5,387 nt of DNA from Planctomycetota bacterium (GTDB lineage Bacteria; Planctomycetota; Brocadiia; Brocadiales; Bathyanammoxibiaceae). Below, piece after piece: positions 1 through 5,387 of this stretch. The translations under genes were made by a program, and so were the position numbers. Position 1 is the first letter of the stretch. Each line of letters starts with the position of its first letter. The notes beneath the pieces are model-generated. The model was not told the origin of the DNA. It saw only the letters and a list, made by a program, of their open reading frames with translations, and made no database searches. Location of the stretch: assembly GCA_030598065.1 (NCBI GenBank), contig JAUVQR010000121.1:1-5387 (forward strand), given 5' to 3'.

Positions 1-419
1 AGTGTCTCTTTCACCGCCCTGGAAGAGGAATAAGGTCCAAAATAAAGCGCGCCGTCTTTCTTTACCGCGCGGACTATCTGGGGGTGCGGGTATTTCTTGC
101 GCATATCCAGCCTTATACTTACATAGGTCTTATCGTCTCTTAAGAGGACGTTGTAGCGTGGCTTGAACTGCTTAATCAGGTTGTTTTCGAGTATCAGGGC
201 CTCTTTTTCCGTGTCGGTCAATACGATGTCGATGTCCGCCACCGCCTTTATCAGGTGGGCGACCAGCGCCCTGCCGTCTCCTCCCTTACTAAAATACGTC
301 CTGACGCGGGCGTGCAGGTTTTTCGCCTTGCCCACGTAAATAACCCTGGAGCGAGTATCCTTCATCATGTACACGCCGGTGTCCGTGGGCAGTGTCTCTA
401 GTTTCTTTGCCAGATTCAT
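1..419 (-). CDS. uvrC: UvrABC excinuclease subunit C, N-terminal part (cut by window edge)
   Basis: UvrC is the nuclease of bacterial nucleotide excision repair: UvrB hands it damaged DNA and it cuts on both sides of the lesion. Only 139 codons plus two bases are present, out of roughly 600 in the family, so the UvrB-binding, RNase H-like and HhH parts lie outside. The GIY-YIG domain is clear: Gly15-Val-Tyr17, then IYVGKAKNL (27-35), Arg38, and ALILENNLIK (74-83) with the metal-binding Glu78. The usual PRYNVLLRDDK block (87-97) and YFGPY (126-130) follow. Tyr28, Arg38 and Glu78 match the catalytic residues known for this domain. ATG at 419 is the start: an in-frame TAA lies four codons upstream and the protein begins as UvrCs usually do. 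No Shine-Dalgarno is well placed; the nearest AAGGAT (438-443) is 18 bases away. It is transcribed away from the symporter operon. Identity is secure. Confidence 0.96.
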   Translation of the reverse strand, partial: MNLAKKLETLPTDTGVYMMKDTRSRVIYVGKAKNLHARVRTYFSKGGDGRALVAHLIKAVADIDIVLTDTEKEALILENNLIKQFKPRYNVLLRDDKTYVSIRLDMRKKYPHPQIVRAVKKDGALYFGPYSSSRAVKET

Positions 420-470
420 ATTATTAGATTAGCCAAAATCCTTAACGAAGACAATTCAATGCCCGGCAAT

Positions 471-499
471 ATTATATCAGAGAAGGATGCCAGCTTCTA
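471..499 (-). promoter_or_regulatory. Candidate sigma-70-type promoter for uvrC
   Basis: On the minus strand a perfect TATAAT occupies 476 down to 471. Seventeen bases upstream, at 499-494, lies TAGAAG, which matches the -35 consensus TTGACA at only three of six positions. Transcription would start near 464, giving a leader of about 45 bases before the uvrC ATG. The -10 box is convincing, the -35 box is weak, and the call rests on consensus matching and on its position in the divergent intergenic region. Confidence 0.42.
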
Positions 500-561
500 T
501 ATGATGCATGCAGATACGTCTATGCGGCTGTTTTTTGTGTATTGTTGGTTGTGAAAAATCT

Positions 562-590
562 TTGACTTGCGCAGGCGCCGCTGGTAGCAT
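562..590 (+). promoter_or_regulatory. Candidate sigma-70-type promoter for the symporter-bioB operon
   Basis: TTGACT (562-567, five of six to consensus) is followed after exactly 17 bases by TAGCAT (585-590, four of six). A T-rich stretch lies upstream at about 530-550. Transcription would begin near 597. That is downstream of the TTG at 590, so if this promoter is used the symporter must start at the ATG at 635. No clear operator repeat, biotin-repressor-like palindrome or riboswitch was recognised in 420-634. Confidence 0.42.
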
Positions 591-634
591 TGCTTACCAA
601 TGAGGGGCACACACCAGCCAACAACTGGGCCTTA

Positions 635-2374
635 ATGGGTCTGTCGCTAATTGACTGGGTCATTATAGGCGGCTACTGCGCCCTGTCCCTGGGCGTCGGA
701 GTCTACTTCTCCCGCCGCGCCGGCAAAGACATCCGCGAGTTCTTCATCTCCGGCAGCACGCTGCCCTGGTGGCTGCTGGGCACCTCCATGGTCGCCACCA
801 CCTTCGGCGCCGACACTCCCCTTGCGGTCACCGAGTACGTCCGGAACGACGGCATATGGCGGAACTGGTTCTGGTGGAACGTTGCGCTGGGCGGGTTGCT
901 GGGCGTCTTTCTGTTCTCAAGGCTCTGGCGCCGTGCGGAGGTGCTGACCGACAACGAGCTGATAGAGATGCGGTATTCCGGCAGGCCGGCCATGATCTTG
1001 AGGGCGTTCAAGGCGGGATATTTTAGCACGATATACAATTTTGTGGTGATGGGCTGGGTCATACAGGCGATGGCCACCATCCTGCAAGTGGTGTTGGGAA
1101 TTCCCGCCGAGCTGCAGTGGATTTCCATAGCCTTCTGTGTCTGTATAGCGCTGGGCTACGCGGTGCTGTCCGGGTTCTGGGGCGTGGTGGTCACCGATAT
1201 GTTTCAGTTCCTGCTGTGCCTGGCCAGCGCCATAGTGCTTGCCATCTACTCCCTTGACGCGGTCGGCGGTATAGAGGCGTTGAAACTCAAGCTGGCTGAG
1301 ACCAACGGTGGAACGGACATCACGATGAACTTCTTCCCCCCCTTGCAGGTAACGGGCGATACCGGGTTTCTGGACTCTCCGCTGTTTATGTTCATAATAT
1401 TTATCACGATGATGTGGTGGTCTTCGCACAACGCGGACGGCGGCGGCTACATCATACAGAGGATGCTTTCGGCCAAGAACGAGGCGCATTCATTAATCGG
1501 CACGCTGTGGTTTAACGTCGCGCATTACGCGCTACGGCCGTGGCCGTGGATAATAGTGGCGCTGGTCACGATGGTGACGTTCCCGGAGATATCGCGCGAG
1601 AACAGCAAGGACGCCTATCCGGCGGCCATAAACGCCTTCCTGCCTCACGGGCTGCGGGGGATGCTGGTCGCGTCCTTCCTGGCGGCGTTCATGTCAACAA
1701 TAGACACGCATCTTAACTGGGGTACCAGCTATTTTATAAACGACATATACAGGCGGTTTATCAGGCCGACGGCCCCTGCCCGCCATTACGTGCTGGTATC
1801 CCGGATAACGATTGTGGTGCTGATGGTGATGGCGGGCCTTGTCGCCTCGCAGATGAACTCGATAACGGCGGCCTGGGAGTTTCTCCTGCCGATGTCGGCG
1901 GGTATCGGCCTGGTGCTGATACTGAGGTGGTTCTGGTGGCGGATAAACGCCTGGTCTGAGATATCGGCGCTTATTGCCTCGGTTATTATAAATATACCGC
2001 TTGTGATTATGGACGTCGCCGTGCAGTACAGGTTTATGGTAATAGTCCCGTTTTCTATTATCGTATGGGTGTCGGTGACGTTCCTTACGAAGCCGGTCCC
2101 CGGGGAGACACTTATGAAGTTTTACACGAAGGTCAGGCCGGGAGGCGCGTGGGGGCCGGTAAGGAAAAAATTGCCCCACATAAAGAGAGGTATACTGGGA
2201 TGGGGATTGCTGGTAGAATGGTTCTCCGGCGTGGCGCTGATATACGGCGCAACGTTCGGCATCGGCAAGCTGATATTCCATGAGTACACGGTGGGCGCCG
2301 CCCTGCTGGGGATATCCTTCGTGGGCGGCGGCGTGATAATTTACAGGTTGACCCGGAAGGAGGTATTTAGTTGA
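635..2374 (+). CDS. Sodium:solute symporter family (SSF/SLC5) permease
   Basis: An integral inner-membrane permease expected to drive solute uptake with Na+; the substrate is unknown (the family carries sugars, proline, pantothenate, biotin and others). The frame is open from a TTG at 590; residues here are numbered from that TTG. The first helix begins LIDWVIIGGY (20-29), followed by many hydrophobic segments, about 13 in all by eye. Family marks are the YAVLSGFWGVVVTD stretch (190-203), a YIIQRMLSAK block (287-296), and AAFMSTIDTHLN (365-376), where Ser369-Thr370 fall at the conserved Na2 sodium-site pair; NDIYR follows at 384-388. I prefer ATG 635 (residue 16): it sits just before the conserved first helix, as in relatives, and the candidate promoter overlaps TTG 590. 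Neither start has a good Shine-Dalgarno. It heads the operon and its TGA overlaps the next start. About 579 residues from 635, or 594 from 590, is normal to slightly long for the family. Confidence 0.93.
   Translation: MGLSLIDWVIIGGYCALSLGVGVYFSRRAGKDIREFFISGSTLPWWLLGTSMVATTFGADTPLAVTEYVRNDGIWRNWFWWNVALGGLLGVFLFSRLWRRAEVLTDNELIEMRYSGRPAMILRAFKAGYFSTIYNFVVMGWVIQAMATILQVVLGIPAELQWISIAFCVCIALGYAVLSGFWGVVVTDMFQFLLCLASAIVLAIYSLDAVGGIEALKLKLAETNGGTDITMNFFPPLQVTGDTGFLDSPLFMFIIFITMMWWSSHNADGGGYIIQRMLSAKNEAHSLIGTLWFNVAHYALRPWPWIIVALVTMVTFPEISRENSKDAYPAAINAFLPHGLRGMLVASFLAAFMSTIDTHLNWGTSYFINDIYRRFIRPTAPARHYVLVSRITIVVLMVMAGLVASQMNSITAAWEFLLPMSAGIGLVLILRWFWWRINAWSEISALIASVIINIPLVIMDVAVQYRFMVIVPFSIIVWVSVTFLTKPVPGETLMKFYTKVRPGGAWGPVRKKLPHIKRGILGWGLLVEWFSGVALIYGATFGIGKLIFHEYTVGAALLGISFVGGGVIIYRLTRKEVFS
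2357..2364 (+). promoter_or_regulatory. Strong Shine-Dalgarno deciding a TTG start
   Basis: AAGGAGGT, an essentially full anti-16S match, lies inside the last codons of the symporter. It stands six bases before the TTG at 2371, so it fixes that unusual start codon for the next protein and implies translational coupling through the TTGA start/stop overlap at 2371-2374. Confidence 0.85.
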
Positions 2375-3396
2375 GCGCAGGCCTGACACTCGGCGCCAGC
2401 TACTTTGGCTCCCGGCACCTGGATCATATAAAGCGGGATATGGCGGCGATTGCGGAATCGGGGTGCAACATGGTGGTCCACACCATGAGCGAAGAGGACA
2501 TGACGTATTACCCCGAGACCATGGTACAGGTGGTCAAGGCGTCGAAGGAGGCCGGGCTTCAGGTCTTTCTTGACCCCTGGGGTGTGGGCCGGGTCTTCGG
2601 CGGCGAGGCGTTTTCAAACTTTGTCAGCATCAACCCGCGTGAGCGCCAGCGAATGGAACTGCCGGAGGGCGAGCTGTGGGCGGATAAGGCGTGCCTGAAC
2701 TCGGCGACATTCAGGAAGATGATGGAGGCGTGGGTGGAGCTTGCGGCCCATACCAACGCGCACGGGGTGTTCTGGGACGAGCCGCACCTGTACTACGGTG
2801 AGCTTAAGCCCCTGTTCGGAAAGAAGAGGGACGTCTGGGCCTGCTCGTGCGGCGTCTGCAAAAGACTGTTCCGCGACAAGTTCGGCTACGAGATGATGGG
2901 TCAGTTCTCTGACGATATCACCAGGTTCAGGCAGGCGACCATACTGGGCTTTATCGAGTCCCTGAGCGGGCTGGCGGTCAGCAAGGGGCTGATAAATTCG
3001 CTCTGTGTGCTTCCTGCCCGTGACGCGAGGTTTGGCATCTACGAGTGGGAAAAGGCGCTGGAGAACAAATACCTCAGCATATTCGGGAGCGACCCGTACT
3101 GGCTCTCATATGAGAAGGATATGGAGGCCTTTGTGCGAGGCGTGTCGCGGGACGTGGTGGTGTTGTGCAAGAAGCACAATAAAGAACCTCAGATATGGAT
3201 TCAGGGGTACCGCGTGCCGCAGGACAGGGAAGACGAGGTCAAGAGGGCTATTGAGATAGCCCACGAAGAGGGCGTGCGGAACATCGCCGTCTGGTCCTAC
3301 GGCGGCAGCGCGTGTATGAGCTATCTACGGTCGGAGCGGCCGGAAGAGGTGTGGAAAAAGGTGTCTGAGGGTTTCATCGGGTTGAGGGGTATGTGA
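2371..3396 (+). CDS. Uncharacterised TIM-barrel-like protein, glycoside-hydrolase-like, with DEP and CxCxxC motifs
   Basis: A 341-residue cytoplasmic protein with no signal peptide or membrane segment. I do not recognise a named family. Its layout suggests a TIM barrel: strand-like stretches end near GLTLGASYFG (4-13), NMVVHTMS (33-40), LQVFLDPWG (63-71), HGVFWDEPHLYY (131-142), INSLCVLP (208-215), YLSIFGSDPYW (234-244), QIWIQGYRVP (274-283) and NIAVWSYGGS (304-313), with helices between. Asp136-Glu137-Pro138 after a strand, and aromatic residues at strand ends, resemble acid residues of glycoside-hydrolase-like barrels. CSCGVC (158-163) followed by Lys-Arg-Leu-Phe is a tight cysteine cluster that may bind zinc; such clusters occur after the acid motif in several uncharacterised sugar-hydrolase-like families. 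The TTG start is set by the strong Shine-Dalgarno. It overlaps the symporter and lies one base before bioB. It could act on the imported solute or be linked to biotin metabolism; function is open. Confidence 0.85.
   Translation: MSAGLTLGASYFGSRHLDHIKRDMAAIAESGCNMVVHTMSEEDMTYYPETMVQVVKASKEAGLQVFLDPWGVGRVFGGEAFSNFVSINPRERQRMELPEGELWADKACLNSATFRKMMEAWVELAAHTNAHGVFWDEPHLYYGELKPLFGKKRDVWACSCGVCKRLFRDKFGYEMMGQFSDDITRFRQATILGFIESLSGLAVSKGLINSLCVLPARDARFGIYEWEKALENKYLSIFGSDPYWLSYEKDMEAFVRGVSRDVVVLCKKHNKEPQIWIQGYRVPQDREDEVKRAIEIAHEEGVRNIAVWSYGGSACMSYLRSERPEEVWKKVSEGFIGLRGM
3384..3389 (+). promoter_or_regulatory. Shine-Dalgarno for the GTG start of bioB
   Basis: GAGGGG lies eight bases before the GTG at 3398, inside the end of the preceding gene. 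It supports GTG 3398 as the bioB start and coupled translation, since only one base separates the upstream TGA (3394-3396) from the GTG. Confidence 0.7.
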
Positions 3397-3397
3397 A

Positions 3398-4396
3398 GTG
3401 GACCGGCGTCTGACATCACTGGGTGAGAAGGTAGTGGGCGGTTCGGATATCACCGGGGACGAGGCTTCCTTTATCTGCGGCCTGCAGGGCGACGACGTGT
3501 ACGACCTGTTCTACTGGGCCAACAAGATAAGGCTAAAATTCCTGGGTGACGAGGTAAGCTGCTGTTCCCTTGTAAGCGCCAAGCAGGGAAAATGTTCCGA
3601 AGACTGCAGCTTCTGTGCGCAATCCGCGCGGTTTGATACCGCGGTGGAAGAGTTTCCGCTTATCGGCGAAGATGCGCTCAAGGACGCGCTGGGTAACACG
3701 GCGAAGGCGGGCGCGGGTTCGCTCGGGATCGTGACCAGCGGCAGGGAACTGAGCGACGAGGAGGTGGAGCGGCTGTGCGCAGGTGTAAGCCGGATTAACG
3801 GCGCGAACGGTGCGAACGGCGCGAAAAACGGCGTCCATGTGCACGGATCGCTGGGGCTCCTGTCGGCCAAGACCGCAAGGCGGCTAAAAGAGAGCGGCGT
3901 AAGGCGGATTAACCATAACCTGGAGACCTCCGAGAATTTTTTTCCGAGACTGTGTACCAGCCATAGTTATGGCGACAGGGTGCGCACGATAAGACTGGCC
4001 AGGGAGGCGGGGCTTGAGGTCTGTAGCGGCGGCATATTCGGCGTGGGCGAGACGCCTGAGGACCGTGTCGACCTTGCCTTCACCTTGAAAGAGCTGGACG
4101 TTGACACGGTGCCGCTGAACTTCCTGAACCCTATCCCGGGCACCCCGCTGGCCGACGTCGAGCCGTTGAACCCTATCGAGATACTCAGGATTATCGCCCT
4201 GTTTCGTTTTATTATGCCGGCGAAGGAGATAAAGGTGGCCGGGGGCAGGGAGAAAAACCTGGGCGATATGCAGAGCTGGATATTCTACGCCGGCGCCAAC
4301 AGCATAATCGTAGGCGGTTATCTCACCACCAAAGGCAGGCCACCGGAAGAAGACTTTGGCATGATATCCGACCTCGGGCTGAGGGTGAAGAGATAG
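3398..4396 (+). CDS. bioB: Biotin synthase, with altered auxiliary-cluster ligands (anaerobe-type)
   Basis: A radical SAM enzyme that inserts sulfur into dethiobiotin to give biotin, in the cytoplasm. The 332 residues are full family length. The [4Fe-4S]/SAM motif is C66-x3-C70-x2-C73 (KCSEDCSFCAQS). Other BioB marks are NHNLETS (172-178), VCSGGIFGVGET (208-219), NFLNPIPGTPL (241-251), AGGRE (281-285) and YAGANSI (297-303). Aligned by eye to the E. coli enzyme, C188 is kept as Cys209 and R260 as Arg284. The other two [2Fe-2S] ligands are replaced: C97 by Gly110 and C128 by His149. Extra cysteines at 55/56 and 186 match positions seen in clostridial-type BioBs, so I infer the anaerobe class reported to carry a different auxiliary cluster. 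A low-complexity insert (134-145, Asn-Gly-Ala repeats) precedes the His-Val-His strand. It is last in the operon; no bioA, bioD, bioF or birA is visible. Confidence 0.95.
   Translation: MDRRLTSLGEKVVGGSDITGDEASFICGLQGDDVYDLFYWANKIRLKFLGDEVSCCSLVSAKQGKCSEDCSFCAQSARFDTAVEEFPLIGEDALKDALGNTAKAGAGSLGIVTSGRELSDEEVERLCAGVSRINGANGANGAKNGVHVHGSLGLLSAKTARRLKESGVRRINHNLETSENFFPRLCTSHSYGDRVRTIRLAREAGLEVCSGGIFGVGETPEDRVDLAFTLKELDVDTVPLNFLNPIPGTPLADVEPLNPIEILRIIALFRFIMPAKEIKVAGGREKNLGDMQSWIFYAGANSIIVGGYLTTKGRPPEEDFGMISDLGLRVKR
3797..3823 (+). repeat. Three 9-base tandem repeats inside bioB
   Basis: AACGGCGCG, AACGGTGCG and AACGGCGCG run head to tail in frame and encode (Asn-Gly-Ala)x3 at residues 134-142; a degenerate continuation (AAA AAC GGC, Lys-Asn-Gly) follows. 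The middle copy differs by one base. The repeat lies in a loop between a helix and the strand that carries His147 and His149. It is probably a slippage-generated surface-loop insertion, as BioB from other bacteria is not repetitive here. Confidence 0.85.
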
Positions 4397-4459
4397 TGTC
4401 TATTGGTAGGTTAAAGTAGGGTATGTCTCTACACACCTTTTGTAAATCTTGAGAATCAT
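4397..4459. other. Short gap between bioB and the M48 protease
   Basis: Sixty-three bases without a gene. The best inverted repeat is a four-base GTAG/CTAC stem with a loop of about nine bases, followed by only a short T-run, too weak to call a terminator. No promoter stands out, so readthrough from bioB into the protease gene is possible but unproven. Confidence 0.5.
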
Positions 4460-5387
4460 ATGACCCCGCCGGAAGACAAAGCCACTCTGGAGAAAAAATC
4501 AAAGGAATACGCCAGAACGCGGCAAATACTGACCGTGCTCAACCTGGTGATTGCCTTTGGTTTCCTGGTATTTATGGTCCTTTATCTCACCATCCCGGTC
4601 AGGGAGTTTGCCCGGGGCCTTGCCGACGGCTACTACCAGCAGCTTGGGGTGTATTATATATGTTTCTGGTTGCTCATGTTTGTGGTCGGCCTGCCGCTTG
4701 ATTTCTACTCCGGGTATATCCTTGAGCATGCGTATGAACTCTCGAACCAGAGCTTTTTTGGCTGGGCCAGGAACGAACTGAAGGGGCTGGGGCTGGGCCT
4801 TGCCATCTCCCTGCCGATGGTAGAGGCGGTGTATTTTGTTATAAGGAATTATCCCGAATACTGGTGGGTATTGGCCGGGGCACTCTTTACGCTGGCCAGT
4901 GTGGTGCTGGCCAGGATTGGCCCGGTGCTTATATTGCCGTTGTTCTATAAGAGCACACCGCTTGAGGACGAAGCCCTGCGAAGGGCGCTGGTCCCGTTGG
5001 CGGAAGGCGCGGGCGTCACTCTGGAGGGTGTGTACAAGATTGATCTTAGCCGGGACACGAAGAAGGCGAATGCGATGCTGGCCGGACTCGGCGCCACGCG
5101 ACGGGTAATCTTCAGCGACACGCTGCTCTCTAATTTCACGATAGATGAGATAGCGGTGGTCTTCGCCCATGAACTGGGGCATCATGTCTACCGGCACATC
5201 TGGAAATTGCTGGTGATGACCAGCCTTGTGGGCTTTACAGGGCTGTTCATAGCAAGCAGTGTGCTGGACGGGTTGGCGACGGGGCTTGGTATAGGACCGG
5301 CGTATGATATCGCGACAGTGCCCTTGCTGCTGATTATAGTGGGCGTGTTCGGTGTCATTGTGGTACCGCTGGAGAACTACTACAGCC
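4460..5387 (+). CDS. STE24-like M48 family membrane metalloprotease (cut by window edge)
   Basis: A zinc-dependent endopeptidase of the CAAX-prenyl-protease-1/STE24 type, embedded in the inner membrane; bacterial members are thought to act in membrane protein quality control, but substrates are rarely known. The frame is open from ATG 4460 to the window end: 309 codons of a family usually about 400-420 long. Residues 1-22 are charged, then membrane segments fall near 23-45, 63-84, 108-127, 136-160, 247-268 and 286-304. YILEHAYELSNQSFFGW (86-102) and the PLFYKSTPLED block (160-170) are family marks. KANAMLAGLG (202-211) and VIFSDTLL (216-223) precede the zinc motif HELGH: His237, Glu238, His241. 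The sequence stops just before the expected Ser-Arg...Glu-x-x-Ala-Asp motif with the third zinc ligand. The Shine-Dalgarno is weak (GAG at 4451-4453). It follows bioB on the same strand; a functional link is not evident. Confidence 0.93.
   Translation, partial: MTPPEDKATLEKKSKEYARTRQILTVLNLVIAFGFLVFMVLYLTIPVREFARGLADGYYQQLGVYYICFWLLMFVVGLPLDFYSGYILEHAYELSNQSFFGWARNELKGLGLGLAISLPMVEAVYFVIRNYPEYWWVLAGALFTLASVVLARIGPVLILPLFYKSTPLEDEALRRALVPLAEGAGVTLEGVYKIDLSRDTKKANAMLAGLGATRRVIFSDTLLSNFTIDEIAVVFAHELGHHVYRHIWKLLVMTSLVGFTGLFIASSVLDGLATGLGIGPAYDIATVPLLLIIVGVFGVIVVPLENYYS

Larger units (their letters stand above)
420..634. other. Divergent intergenic region between uvrC and the symporter operon
   Basis: About 215 bases separate the two divergent start codons. 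The region is more AT-rich than the flanking genes. It holds the two candidate promoters, reading outward in opposite directions, and an 8-base palindrome TGCATGCA at 505-512 between them. The palindrome is too short to call an operator. I saw no structured RNA and no small ORF with a good ribosome binding site. Confidence 0.6.

Noticed and set aside
505..512. TGCATGCA palindrome as an operator
   Set aside because: Eight self-complementary bases arise easily by chance and there is no second copy or longer dyad around it.
420..634. BirA-type biotin operator or riboswitch ahead of the operon
   Set aside because: No long dyad resembling the TTGT...ACAA-type biotin operators and no conserved riboswitch core was seen.
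917..1489. 190-codon minus-strand frame, with other minus-strand frames at 703-1128 and 1246-1431
   Set aside because: All lie within the clearly coding symporter on the opposite strand and have shadow-like composition.
1694..2389. 231-codon open frame on the minus strand
   Set aside because: It lies fully antisense to the symporter and overlap region; its translation is rich in His, Arg, Pro, Gln and Tyr without any domain, as expected of a shadow of a GC-rich membrane-protein gene.
3511..3870. Two overlapping minus-strand frames within bioB
   Set aside because: They are antisense to the conserved radical SAM region, and their repetitive Ala-Pro-Phe stretch is just the reverse reading of the Asn-Gly-Ala repeat.
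3398..4396. BioB being a degenerate or non-functional copy
   Set aside because: The frame is intact, the radical SAM cysteines and substrate-pocket motifs are all kept, and the changes are confined to auxiliary-cluster ligands in a pattern known from anaerobes.
4397..4459. Possible rho-independent terminator after bioB
   Set aside because: Only a four-base stem with a loop of about nine bases could be formed, and the following T-run is short.
4499..5197. 232-codon open frame on the minus strand
   Set aside because: It is antisense to the M48 protease, whose plus-strand frame carries HELGH and other family motifs; the antisense product is low-complexity and resembles nothing known.

Overview
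The window looks like an ordinary chromosomal segment of an uncultured, probably strictly anaerobic bacterium. It is GC-rich, with tightly packed genes, frequent TTG/GTG starts and a liking for ATA (Ile) and AGG (Arg) codons. The main lifestyle clue is the biotin synthase, whose cysteine pattern resembles the variant found in obligate anaerobes. I cannot name a phylum from the sequence; anaerobic planctomycete-, Omnitrophota- or deltaproteobacteria-like lineages would all fit.

Layout: (1) 1-419, minus strand: the first 139 codons of uvrC, running off the left edge. (2) 420-634: a divergent intergenic region with a candidate minus-strand promoter for uvrC (perfect TATAAT) and a candidate plus-strand promoter for the next operon (TTGACT-17-TAGCAT). 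(3) 635-4396, plus strand: a compact three-gene unit of sodium:solute symporter, uncharacterised TIM-barrel-like protein and biotin synthase. The first junction is a TTGA start/stop overlap behind a strong Shine-Dalgarno; the second has one base between stop and GTG. (4) 4397-4459: a 63-base gap with no convincing terminator. (5) 4460-5387, plus strand: the first 309 codons of an STE24-like M48 membrane metalloprotease, cut by the right edge.

The three middle genes are very likely cotranscribed and translationally coupled. BioB makes the last step of biotin synthesis (dethiobiotin to biotin). The symporter imports an unknown solute with Na+, and the middle protein resembles glycoside-hydrolase-like barrels with an Asp-Glu-Pro motif and a CxCxxC cysteine cluster. 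Either the bioB association is housekeeping chance, or the symporter and barrel protein serve biotin or a precursor; the sequence does not decide.

The most notable point is BioB itself. Two of the three cysteines that hold the sacrificial [2Fe-2S] cluster in the E. coli enzyme are absent (Gly110 and His149 in their places), while extra cysteines occur at positions typical of anaerobe BioBs. No tRNA, rRNA, CRISPR array, insertion sequence or prophage was seen.
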